Positions 43,605-55,336 of a DNA stretch of 64,000 bases are shown piece after piece. The translations under genes and the position numbers were made by a program. Position 1 is the stretch's first letter; each line of letters starts with the position of its first letter. The notes beneath the pieces were generated by a model. It ran no database searches. It was not told the origin of the DNA and saw only the letters and a list, made by a program, of their open reading frames with translations. The stretch is from Ampelocalamus luodianensis (taxonomy: Eukaryota > Streptophyta > Magnoliopsida > Poales > Poaceae). The stretch is from assembly GCA_036346255.1 (NCBI GenBank), contig CM070618.1:64580256-64644255 (forward strand). The letters are read 5' to 3'.

Positions 43605-45049
43605 CTAAGGGGCTATCGCGAAGGTACCTGGGCCCAGATGAGGTCCGAAGGAAGCCGAAGGTGCCCCGGCGACGGTGACCGATGTCGGGCGAGGAAAAGC
43701 GGTATGGTGCGGCCTGAGCAAAAAGGAAAGCCACTGAGTGTCAAACGAGCTCCACTAGAACTCACAGGAGGTCCATGAGCAAGCAATTGACCAGAGAAGG
43801 CACTTACCGGAGTTGGGGAAGAAGTGAAGGATTTCGGCTGCAAAGATCCAAAACTCGACTTTAGGCTGCTCCTGCGAAGGCAACCCAAAATTAAGTTAGC
43901 GGACTAACTCAAGATGATGAGGTGGTCTAGGCGACGCGAAAAGAATAGCCAGGGGGCCACTGGAGCACCGTCGGCGATGAGGAGCTCGAGCGATCAAAAA
44001 TGGCGGAAAACGGAGCTCTCGGTGATTTGCGCACAAACACACAGAGAGGAGCTAGGGCAACAGGGAGGAACTAAAGGGGAACCAAGGGAGGGGCTCAGAG
44101 GTTCTCAAATAGCTCGAGGGTCAACGGTTGCGCGAGGACGAGGTTTAATGGCGACGAGACCGAAAGCTTCTGCCAAGAGCGAAAAGGAGGAGGGGAGCAG
44201 GTGAAGGTCATACCTAAACACTGACAAGGTTGAAAAGAGGGGCTCAGAGCCGTTGAGGGGCCCCACGAAGTGACCAGAGCCTGCACCTCACCTGCCATGG
44301 CGCACGCTTGCACGACGCGAGGAAGAAGAAGAACAAAGGGAGGTCGGGGAGGTCATGATCGTTAGATCAGGGATGGACGGCTGGGATTACTCAAGATCTC
44401 CGGAGGTCCAACCCGGCAGGGGAGGTCGTGGGCATTGGATCGAGATCCAACAGTCCAGCACACGCGTCCAACGACCGCCCCCGAGTACGACTAGGTGACT
44501 TGGATCGACCGAGTCAAGTGGTCGAGTCCGACTCGACCCTGAGCCCGAGTCTGACTCGGACCTAGGGTTTAAATTTGAAACTGAACTTTGGGAATTGTTT
44601 AAGGTAGCAAACTAACTCCAAAAATTCTGAAATTTTTACAGAGCTTGCTAACCTTAGGGTTGACCTTGTATAAAATTTTCAGAGGTTTTTATGTAGTGAA
44701 TTTCCTCCAAAATTTTTGCAAGGTTCGAGCTAGAGTTTGACTCAAGGTCGATTGGTTTGATTGACCTCTTAAAATATTCGAACAATTTCTAAAACTTGTG
44801 AAATTTTTTCGAGGGGTCACACACCAACCCTAGAGCTTAGGAAAAATATTTTCAGAGGATGGTCACAATATTAACTAGGAAAATCTTTGAAGGGTCAAGA
44901 TTTAGGTCAAAAGAGGCTTGTGATTTGTATTTCCACAATTCTTTACAAGAATTTTTCAGAACATACATGAAACACAAGATGTAAAAAAAGTTTTAATTTT
45001 CACATATTTTCTTACATTTGAAACACAAGCCAATACTTGGGATATTACA
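43605..45049 (-). repeat. LTR A: 3' LTR (5' part) of a Ty3-gypsy element, minus orientation
   Basis: On the minus strand the LTR starts TGTAATATCCCAAGTATTGG at 45049, preceded by the polypurine tract GGGGGGAGATT (45050-45061). Similarity to the other long LTRs here is clear for 44560-45049. Its distal end is not resolved, and 43605 is a guess from composition. Confidence 0.6.
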
Positions 45050-45088
45050 AATCTCCCCCCTTACAAGAATCTCGTCCCGAGAATCCGT

Positions 45089-46170
45089 TTACTCGGAGAA
45101 GAAAGAAAGGTAGTCTGCACGAAGACGATCTTCCTGCTCCCAAGTTGCCTCATCCTTGGAATGATTCGACCACTGAACTTTGAGGAACTTGATGACACGA
45201 TTCCTTGTTCTTCGTTCAGATTCTTCAAGAATACGAACAGGATGCTCGCGGTAGGTCAAATCTCCTTGCACATCGAGATTTCCCAACGGAGTTTCCTCGG
45301 TTGGAACACGAAGACACTTCTTCAGATGGGACATATGGAACACATTATGTACCACCTCAAGTGTAGCTGACAACTCCAACCTGTAGGCAACAGCTCCCAC
45401 CTTCTCGATAATGCGATAAGGCCCAACATATCGAGGAGCTAACTTGCCCTTGACGCCGAAACGCTGATGGCCCTTCAAATGTGAGACTTTGAGATAAACA
45501 AAGTCATTGGGCTCAAAACTCAACTTACGGTGACGGTGATCCGCATAGCTCTTTTGCCTGGACTGGGGCGTGCGCAAATGATCGCGAACAAGCTGAACTT
45601 GACTCTCGGCCTCATTGATCGAATCTGGGCCGAAGAACTGCCTGTCACCAGTCTCTGACCAGTTCAATGTGGTTCTGCACTTTCTCCCATACAAGGCCTC
45701 AAAAGGGGTCATGCTGAGACTGACTTGGAAACTGTTGTTGTAGGAGAATTCGGCAAACGACAGGCACTTCTCCCACTTCTTCCCATAGGAAGGAACACAA
45801 GTACGGAGCATGTCTTTCCGTCTAGCCATCAGTTTGAGGATGAAAAGTTGTGCTGAAGGAAAGACGAGTCCACATAGCCTCCTGCAAACTATGCCAAACC
45901 GGGAGGTAAAGAGTGCACCACAATCAGAAACAATCGTCTTTGGCACACCATATAAACTCACGATCCTTGAAACATAGAGCTCGGCTAAGGGCCCCACGTG
46001 AAGCTGAGTCTTGACAGGGAGAAAATATGCCACTTTAGTCAACCGATCGATGACAACCCAAATGGCATCATTCCCTTTTGACGAGCGGGGTAGACCGATG
46101 ATGAAATCCATGCCAACGAAATTCCACTTCCACTCAGGCACTGGCAAAGGCTGAAGAAGACCTGCAGGAC
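45089..46170 (-). pseudogene. Ty3-gypsy integrase with C-terminal domain, decayed and cut by LTR B
   Basis: Minus-strand frame with the integrase core: WKWNFVGMDFIIGLPRSSKG (first aspartate), KTIVSDCGALFTSRF (second aspartate), then FAEFSYNNSFQ, MTPFEALYGRKCR and the C-terminal KLAPRYVGPYRIIEKVGAVA and VFHMSHLKKCLRV, ending near the stop at 45089. The stretch that should hold the third catalytic glutamate is scrambled by frameshifts, and a TAG appears in the original frame, so the enzyme is inactive. Upstream pol is missing because LTR B starts at 46171, exactly where the frame is cut. The product would have inserted element cDNA into chromatin. Confidence 0.85.
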
Positions 46171-48640
46171 TGTAACATCCCAATTTTGGGCTTGTGTTTC
46201 AAATGTAAGAAAATGAGTAGAAATTAAAACTTTTTCTTACATCATATATTTCCTTTGTGTACTAAGCAAATCTTGTGGTCATCTCCGGGAAATATTTTTC
46301 ATCAACATCTTGTCTTCAAAAACATTCCTGTCAAATCTTGTGGTCATCTCCGGGAAATATTTTTCCTAAGTTCTTGGGTTGTTGTGTGACTCCTCTGAAA
46401 AATTTCACAATTTTTAGAAATTGTTGAATATTTTTGGAGGTCAGTCAAACCCTATTTAAATTCTGGTCAAACTGTGGGCCAGCACCTTGTGGAATTTTTG
46501 GAGGAAAATATATAGCACAAAAACCTCTACAAAATTTACACAAGGTCAATAACTCAGCTGGCAAGCTCCTGTAAAATTTTTATAATTTTTGGAGTTTGTC
46601 TGATACCTCAATTAAATTCCCAAACCTCAGGTTATTTTAAAACTCAAACTCAGTCCAGTCGACTCGGACTCGAGTCGGACCGACCTTTGGACTCGGTCGG
46701 ACCAGCCGACTAGACCTCCTCGGGCTCGATATCGTGCGCGCGGGTGTTGGGCCCTTGGATTTCAATCCGGCGGTCAGGACCTCCCCGACCTCCTCATCCG
46801 CTAAGACCTCCCCACTCGGGTGATCCGGGACGCCCAGGACCACCCCATGCCAATTGGGATCGCCCGGGACCTCCTCGGCCTGTTTCTTCTTCCTCACGAC
46901 CTCCGGAGGTCAGTCGTCATGATTTTCGCGCGCCCGTGCGTGTGTCGTGGTCGAGCGGTTGGGAGCAGTGGTCTTGTCACTTTTTTGTCCTTCCCAACGT
47001 CTCTTTCTGCCATGCATTTATTACGGCAGAGCTTTGCCCTAAAAAAAAGTCACCCTTTCTGCCTTGTCAAATCTGGCAGGTCCTTGAGCATGGACTTTGT
47101 TCATAGTAGACTTTTGCCCACACCTTTACCAAGCTCCCAGGCTATGAGTAGCCTGGGACCTCCTTTCCCTTTTTCTTTCTCAACTCTTGGTTGTGCTTGA
47201 ACTCTTTCAGTTGTGAGCTGGGTCTCAAACTCAAGCACCCAAGAACACCACCCTCCCTGCCTCCATTGTCGACTTTGAAGCTCCTTGAAGACCTCCGAGC
47301 TCCAGTGGTTCTTTATTGCTTTTTGGCTGCCATTTTGCTCTCTTGGTCAACTCAAGTCTCCCTAACTTGTTTTGTTTAACCTTCTCAGAGGTGGACAATT
47401 CGGGGAGCTTGTTTTCGGAGCCGTGCTGGTCGTCTTCCCCAACTCCGCGTGCACCATCATCACCGAGCTCTGCGACCATTCTTGGACCTCTTTCATTCCC
47501 AGGTTAGTGCTTAGTGTTGGAAACCCGGTCGTTTTGAACCTCGTTAGCTTTTCTTTTGTCGTATTTAGTCTCCTTCATCCATCTCGCCGCGGCGTTCAAG
47601 GCCGCCACCGCCGTCGAGTGTCCCCGGTAGGTGCGCGACGTTATTGTGAGTGTAATGGTGCCCTTGGTGGCGCCGGCGAGGCCCCATCGCCGGCGGTGAG
47701 TTGGAAACCAAACTCGTGTTTTGCCGTGTCGCATTTCGGACAGAATCATGGTCTTATGATTAGCATTAATGTTGTCCGAGGTTGCTCATTAATCGTCTTG
47801 TTGGCAAACGCGCGTGTCGCTAAGTCCTAGGACCTCCTCGGGTTATTCGTGGCCGTCCACGACCTCCCCAGGTTTAGATCCGAGCCTTTGGCTCCTTTCT
47901 GAAAAACTTAAGCTTCTGGACCTCCCCCTAGTATAATCTCAGCCGTTTAGATCACCTCCCAGTCAAATCTGTACCGTAGAGGGCTTTCCGTGTAAATTCT
48001 AAGTCCCAGGACCTCCTTGGATCAATCTCGGCCGTTAAAAGACCTCCTAGGATTAGCTCTTAGCCGTTAGATCCTAGTCTGCGAAAACTATAAGTGCCAG
48101 GACCCCCCTAGTGTCGATCCTAGCCGTCTAGGACCACCTCGGTTAAATCCTAGCCATTTAGACCTTTCCCCGTGCGCAAAAGACCTCCCTTGGTCATTTT
48201 GCCAAAACCACCTCCTGGACCTCCACCAAGGTCCTCTTTGCAAAAAAACCTCCCCTTGGTCATTTTGTAAAGACCACCCTAGACCACCCTCGGGGTTCTC
48301 TTGGTAAAAAGCCACCCCTGGTCTTTTTCAGAGAAAACCCCGCTCAAGACCTCTTAGGCTCTATCCTAGCCGTTCACGACCTCCCCGGATTTAGATCTGA
48401 GCGTTAGATCTCCTTTGTAAAATCCTTAGTCTCAGGACCTCCCTCCACATCGATCTGTACCGTTCAGGACCTCCCTAGGCCTAACCTGAGCCGTCCAGAT
48501 CTCTTCCCGTTAAAATCCTGTCGCTTAGGACCTCCCCGAGTAGATCTTAGCCATCCAAGACCTCCTCGTGTAAATCCCAGCCGATCAAGACCTCCCCCTA
48601 GAGATCTTGACCGTCTAGGACCTCCTCCTTTAGATCCGTA
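46171..48640 (+). repeat. LTR B: long gypsy-type LTR, plus orientation, truncated
   Basis: It starts TGTAACATCCCAATTTTGGG directly within the integrase frame of element A. The first 500 bp are similar to LTR C, and scattered similarity continues (protease-free, GC-rich section near 47600-47700 matching C near 50400-50520). From 47828 it consists of a degenerate GACCTCC array and is then cut by LTR C at 48641. Confidence 0.6.
47828..48640 (+). repeat. Degenerate tandem array with GACCTCC and TAGCCGT motifs
   Basis: About 0.8 kb of units of roughly 30-60 bp with the pattern gacctccyc...agatcytagccgt. A related sequence in inverse orientation lies at 60100-60289, so the array is part of an LTR family rather than a local event. 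Confidence 0.7.
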
Positions 48641-49810
48641 TGTAACATCCCAACCTTGGACTTGTGTTTCAAATGTAAGAAAATCAGTAGAAATTGAAAC
48701 TTTTTCTTACATCATGTATTTCCTGTATGCTTTGAACATCTGTTGTAAGAAGTTATGGAAATACAAAGTCACAAGTCTGTCTGATCCAAACTTTGATATT
48801 CCAAAAATAATCTTGTCAAATTTTGTGATCATCTTGGGGAAATATTTTTTCTAAGTTTCTGTGATGGTATGTGACTCCTCTGAAAAATTTCACAATTTTT
48901 AGAAATTGTTTGGATATTTTTAGAGGCAGTCAAACCTGTTTGACTTCCAGTCAAACATTAAATCAGGGCCTTGCAGAATTTTTGGAGATTTATTCACAGT
49001 ATAAAAACCTCTGAAAATTTTACACAAGGTTTATAACTGAGTTAGCAAGCTCCTGTAAAAATTTCATAATTTCTGGAGTTAATTTGCTACCTCAAATAAA
49101 TCCTTCAAAGTCTCTGTTTTAATTTTGAAGTCAAACCTGGTCTCACTGTGCTTTGGGTTCGAGTCAGACTCGGGCTCGAGCCATGCGTCTCGGTCCAGTC
49201 AACTAACTGCACCGAGCCCTCTTTAAAATCGCGCGCCCATTCTTAGCCGTTAGATCCTCATCGCGCGGTCCGCGTGCGTGTAACCATTCGGACCATCCGA
49301 TTGCTTAAATGAATGTCAACCGTTAGATCTCCATCCAACCGTCGAGATCCTCCGAAACCTTCGGACCCTCCGGTTGTTGGTTTGAATCTGAGCCGTTGGA
49401 TTAAGATCCAACGCTCGCTTGTCCCTCTGTGGTAAACCACGTTTGCGACGTGGGGCAATCTGAGCCGTTCATTTCTAATCCTAGGGCTTGCAATATCCGT
49501 CGTTGTGTCTTAGACCACAGTGGCGTGGCGCTTTCTCAGCCGTCCGATTTGAATCGTAGGGCTCTGGATCGCCGAGCCTTTTTCCTCTGGTCATCTTCAA
49601 CCTCCGGTCGTGCGAGCACAGTGTAGGAGATGGCAGTGTCTTGTCATGCTCCCTACAGTCGCCCTAGCCGACGTTTAGGGGTATGGGAGACACTCTGAGC
49701 CATGCCATACCCTAAATGCACGTCTACTACTTTTTCCTTGTCGGCCGCACCTTGTGCTCTGTGCTTTGCCGCCCGAAAGGCTTGTTGTGCGAACCCTAAT
49801 GCCTCCAAGG

Positions 49811-49820
49811 CTTTATAAGC
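49811..49820 (+). promoter_or_regulatory. Possible LTR C TATA box
   Basis: CTTTATAAGC, a TATA-like sequence in the first third of LTR C, followed by a C/A-rich stretch typical of plant transcription starts. Confidence 0.35.
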
Positions 49821-52340
49821 ACCCAAATCACTTCTTGGTATTTCTTTAAACCACCATCAAGCTCCATTCACAGTATTGGAGCTTAACACCTCAAAAATGG
49901 CAAGTCGCCATTGTTAACCCGAAGAGCTCCATTGGTGTTCCTGGTGTTCTAGTGGTTCTCCTTCATGTTTCTTTGCCCTATCCTTATCTATTTACTATCT
50001 TGAACATTTCCCCTCACTTAATTTTGGATTTGATTCTCAGGAATTGTCCAATTTGGGGTTTGTTCAAATTTAATTAAATCGGTCATCTTCTTCCTCATTT
50101 CGGTGAGTGCTCCATTCTCTAATTACTTGCTCATGTAGCTTCTGTGGACCTTAATGAAGCTATATTGATGCTTTGGTATCACTCATTTGGCTCAGGGTGT
50201 CATTTTCAATCTTTCTTCTCCAAGTCCGGCGAGCTTCCTCCGTGATCAAGCTTCTCCGGCCATCTCTGAAGCTTCCCTTCTTCAAGGTAGCTTCTTATTA
50301 GTCCTTAGAGGCTCTGGCACCCGCTTCCTTGGATTGCAGCTGAGCTTTTCGCTATTTTCGTGTTTAGCAGTAATGCTCCCTTTTTCATTTTCCGGCTAGC
50401 CGGCGTTCTAGTCCCTCACCGCCGGCGAGAATGCCACCATTGGGTTCTAGGCGTTATTGCGGTTCCATTTCAGTACTTGGTGGGCGCCGCCGCGGCCAGT
50501 GTCACCGGCGACGAGCCGTTAAAGCCGCTCGGGATTTTTGCCGGTGCAAAACTCCTGTTTTCGTCTTTTGGTTAGGACGCATTAATTGCATTTTAATTGC
50601 CAATCTTTAGTTAATTAATGGTGTCTTAATCCATGTCGTTGAGCCACTATCGTGTGGGCCCAACATCCTTAAATCACCCTCTGGCTCAACTCCGCGCTGT
50701 TCCGACATCATTAATGCTTAATCATTGATTAATTAATGTGTCGGCATTAATCGCTGTCGGAAATTACCTCTGGGTCGCTGACTTGTGGGCCCGAGGGGTT
50801 AAAATCTAAATCCCGAAGTCATTAGTGTCTCTCTTAGGTCTGTTTAATGATCATCATTAGTAGCATTAATTCTGTCCTAACCGCCACTCTTAGTCGTTGA
50901 CATGTGGGCCCCGTGCACTGTGCACGTGGGTTAAACGTTCGCGGTTGTGACTTGAAGTCACTGACATGCGGTCCCACGTGTCAGCATCTCCCTTTTGAAC
51001 TTCGATCATTGGCCACCGTCGATCCTGCGATCAACGGCCCAGATCGTGAGTGCATTCGGACCCTCCGGATGCCTTGATCGTTCTTGGCCGTCGATCTTTC
51101 GATCAATGGCTGAGATCGTGTGTGCAATCGGACCTTCCGACCGTTGGTGCGCTTTGGACCGCCCATCTGCCGATCTACGGCTGGGATTGGCCCAAGCAAC
51201 CGCACCGTCCGAATGCATACACTCGTGTGCGCCGTTGGATCTTGATCCAACGGTAGGCTTGGTTTAGGTTTCGCGCGCGTGCGCTGTTTTCGGCGCGCGT
51301 GAGCCGTAAGATTTTAGATCAAGGGTGGTCAAGTGTCCACGTCATATTCTATTGATTAGGTTTGTCTATATTCCGGTAAGTAATTTTTTAACAACTGAAA
51401 ATGATATAAAAACTTTAGAAACTCATAACTAATTCGTTTTAACTGCTTTTTAGGTAATTCCAACTGGAATAAATTCTGTTATCACTAAAGTTTAATATAA
51501 AAATGCAAATGAGTGTATTTCAGTAGCAGAAAATGTTGAAACTCAAATAACCTATTTCCTGCGAATTTTAAATGTTCCAGAAATAGATTTAAACTTGAAA
51601 AATGCACATCTTTTTATGTATAATTCCAATTTGTGCAAAATCAATTTTGTTAAATTCACCTGTTAGTATACTTTCATATGGAATAAGGTTTGAGCATGTT
51701 CATAACCCTGTAAAATGACTTGCATTAGATTTACCCCTTAGAAAAATCATAAATAAATGTGTATAACTCCAAATTTAGTAAATCCAACTTTGCTGTTATT
51801 AGGATGTCATAATCTACCTGCTATAAAAATTTCAGACCTTAGATCATTCTAGAAAATTTCGCCATGAACAGTACTATTAATTAATTAGATTGATTTTAAG
51901 GCTGAGAAAGGGTATTTTGTCCATATCTTTTGCATGTTAAGTCCAAATTGTATGATTCTTGTTCCTATCTCTGTCTAAAATCTTTCCCTAGCTGTTGTGT
52001 AAGTTTCATTGGTTTTGGAAGTCTTTTTCTGCTGGAATTTATTTGGTGTTCTTCGTTCTTATTTGCTTATCGCCTTTTCGCGTTAGGTTCCGAAGATAAT
52101 ATTATTGCTGATATTGAGCCACAGCAGCCAGATCCTGCACTTCAGCCAGGCAAGCAGATGTAGCATTCATTTGATCATGTTGTTCCTACTATTTTCAAAT
52201 CCTAATATGTTGTTTGCAAATTCTATGTATGCATTGCTATGTTGTTTTAAACTATTGTCGATAGTTGGCCTAGTAGTCGCATAATCTGTAAGAAATGTTT
52301 AATCCTCTACCATCGACCTAGGATTACTTGCTGTGATTTT

Positions 52341-53096
52341 GGGTTATTTGGATGAACCCTTGTCACTTAGTAGTTACGTGTCATTATGCTTAGCCATGCT
52401 TAGCTATCGGTAGAAATGGCGGTTATCGACTTGTCGATAACCTTGATCACACAAACTGTTATAATCAGATATTTCAGCCTTGTGCTTTGTCTAAATTGCA
52501 AAACTAAAACTGAAAATGAAAACAATTTAGACTTGGGCACAATGGTAAGATGGTGTGATCTTTTGGTGTGATTGGAATGGTGCCGGTCAATTAAGGACCG
52601 AGCTACTTGTTACAATCGAACAAGCATTTGTGTGTGATAACCACACTAGGGATATGGGACCTCTCTTAGTTGAGTACTTTGGGTGTGTTAATTAATGAGT
52701 CGCGTGGTGGGTTGCATATTTGATTATATGCAACATGGACACGTTTGTAGGAGAGGAACACCGCCGAGGCGGTGTATCTTGCTCCACGTATGGGTCCTTG
52801 TGATCCATATTTCATCGCAGATCACTAAGGATTAACCCCATACGTGCGTCTCTTGATTAGCATATTCCATTGGAAAGGGTTCAGTAGGACTTAGCGTGTT
52901 GGCATACCAAAGGAAGTGTGCTTAATAGCTTGGCAAAAGGCGATGCAAGTGTGGGTACATTGGTACACCCCTGCGAGGATTAAAACTATTCGAATAGCCT
53001 TGTCCTAGGTTATGGACACGCTTGGGGAAGTCTTCCAAGAGTTAGACTCAACATTTTTAAAATAAAAATTGATGGGTGGTATGAATCGTGATTCAT
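52341..53096 (+). repeat. Hairpin string in LTR C
   Basis: Stems read directly: GGGTT/AACCC (52341-52359), GGTTATCGAC/GTCGATAACC (52421-52442), GTTGCATAT/ATATGCAAC (52711-52734), ACACCGCC/GGCGGTGT (52758-52775), TATGGGTC/GATCCATA with one G-U pair (52789-52809), ATGAATC/GATTCAT (53081-53096). Loops are 2-9 nt. Confidence 0.85.
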
Positions 53097-53762
53097 GCTA
53101 TGTTGTGGTGGCTTTTGGGAAAGTCGCTTCTAGGTGGATACTTGTTACTTATGTTTACTGTTGTTATTTAAATGCTTAAAAACAGATTTTACAAACTCAT
53201 TATTCAACCTATTACAATATTGCAAATAAAACTTGCTTTGTGCGTTCAAAGAACCATATAACCACATTCCTTTGAATACTGACTTTCATGTAGCTATGTA
53301 TAGGCTTGTTACTCGTAAGTCTTGCGAGTACATTTTTGTACTCACTGCATTGCTTGTGTTGTGCAGAGGATGATAGTGAGTCCGATGGACCTCACTTTTG
53401 TGAGTTGTCTTTGTGGCGGTTTAAGGGCGATTAGCTTGGCGGCTGATCGGTTGCCCTGTGGTGTTATGTGGCTAACCTGTCGTCTTTTGGTTTAAGCCAT
53501 CTTATGACAACTTTTGCTTCATTATTACTTATTTGGTACTTATGTCATTTGGCGGTCGGTCACTGCTTGTAATAACTTATATTATGTATGTCTTTTGGTA
53601 GACTTGTTATATTCATTGTATGGAAATGATGCATGCTTTGATTTGATGTATGTGTCTTTGCTTGTTCTGGGAGGCACATGTTCATCGAGACGCGGATTAT
53701 TCTATTTGTGATACTAGAACCAGTGGAAGGTTAAGTATTACAAGTTTAATAAACCAGGGTCT

Positions 53763-55336
53763 TTGTTTAATAAACCAGTCGGCAGTGTTAGGCACTTTGT
53801 TTAAGTCTGTTAATGTCTTAATGAAACAACATCAAGTACTTACAAAGAAAATCAATATCATAAATAAAACAAATTTTCCTATAGCAGAAACAGAAATTAA
53901 CCAGTTAAACTACATCAAAGCAATTAGTCATGGAATCAATAGTGAAATTTTATAACAAGGATAAATTATCTATAACAACAGGCATGCGTGCTTAGTGGAT
54001 CAATCCAGGCCTTCACCTTTGTCCTAGACAATATTGATTCGTACTATCAATGTCCAATATGCAATTCATATATGATTCATCAAGTATCAGGTCATCCAAG
54101 CAATTCATTATTTTCAAATGCAATCATAAGTCCAGATAAAAAAAACTAAAAGTGACCATAATTTAGACTAGTACCACATTCATGCTCACATTCAACATGA
54201 GCATAATTGGCAATAAGATAACACAAGTCTAGCCGGAGTTCATACCATGCTCATCATCCATCCATGAGTTCATACCATGCATATCTAATCTTGCCAATTT
54301 AGGATGCTCAATCAACACTAGATATATGAAAATTTATAAATTCTCTATAACAACAGGCATGCATGCTTACTGCATTTCAATTCATGAAATCAGTGCAATA
54401 AGCTAGTAGTAACTGCTCGAAACCAACCACGACCTCTTTGAGAAAAATCTACCCCTCGTGTGAAATCACTAGGTATTGTCCCTAACCGGAACACGGCTAT
54501 TCGAATAGTTTTACACTATGCAGAGGTTGTACAACTTTACCCACAAGAGATAATAATCTTATATGTTCCGTTCACACACTTCCGAGGTGTGCGACTAAGA
54601 GATTATCACAAGGCCTTTACGAAGCTCTGTTTTGACCTGATTCTGTTCGCTAAGGTTTCGCCTCTTACTGGTTTCACAACACCCAACATCCACCTCACAA
54701 AAACTACACCCCAGTCGACCAGCCCCCTCTTGCGTCAAGTGTGAACGTCAATCCCAGGGTTCACACTTCCACTAGAACAGAACCGAACCAAAGCATTGCT
54801 AGTTAGTTGGCCAGGTCCACCCCATCCTGGACATGTGGTTGCACGGTTTGGCCCAGATCAATGGCGCACAAAGTTAAGTCCTTAGTGACTACTCAGACGA
54901 GACAACCATATCCCCCAAAGACAACCCCCACAGTACGATCACTCGCTTGAGTAAGAAAACAGTTTTTGGTTCAACCCGACCAAGTGGCTACCCTTGCCAC
55001 TAGCACAACAACTTTTAACAACAGTGGTGGCGCCACAATTCCATATATCATTAGTCAAGTTTAACATCAAAGACTCTAGTGATCGAGAGACATCGCATAA
55101 CTAAAACATGTCTAAGCATAATACGCTCCCAAGTTGGTATAACAATAACATCCAACTAAAAAATACCCATTCTATGGCGACCAAGGATATATGTCAACAT
55201 GTCGAATAAAATTATTCGAGGAGTCATACTGTCAAGTAGGGATTTAGCCCTCTCCCCAAACTATTTTTATACAACTAGCCATACATATTGATATAAAATG
55301 ATACTTTTGCAAAAATGGGTTCAATGTGATCAAAGA
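53763..55336. other. LTR remnants between LTR C and solo LTR D, no gene
   Basis: AT-rich. A segment around 54460-54640 contains ggctattcgaatagtttt and a nearby atgcagaggttgtac, matching a block of LTR D (56130-56180), so it is a further old minus-oriented LTR piece. Two copies of aacaacaggcatgc-gtgcttas lie at about 53976 and 54350. No coding sequence is supported. Confidence 0.45.

Larger units (their letters stand above)
48641..53762 (+). repeat. LTR C: very long gypsy-type LTR, plus orientation
   Basis: It starts TGTAACATCCCAACCTTGG and is alignable, in inverse orientation, with the solo LTR D (55337-59551) from end to end. Shared blocks include ggatgaac, cttagccatgcttagc, tcaattaaggaccg, aaccacacta, ggtgggaga-type and tttgtgat..ctag. 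A TATA-like TTTATAA is at 49812. Similarity ends at about 53762, near the expected LTR end. It contains a string of hairpins (52341-53096). No internal region follows. Confidence 0.65.
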
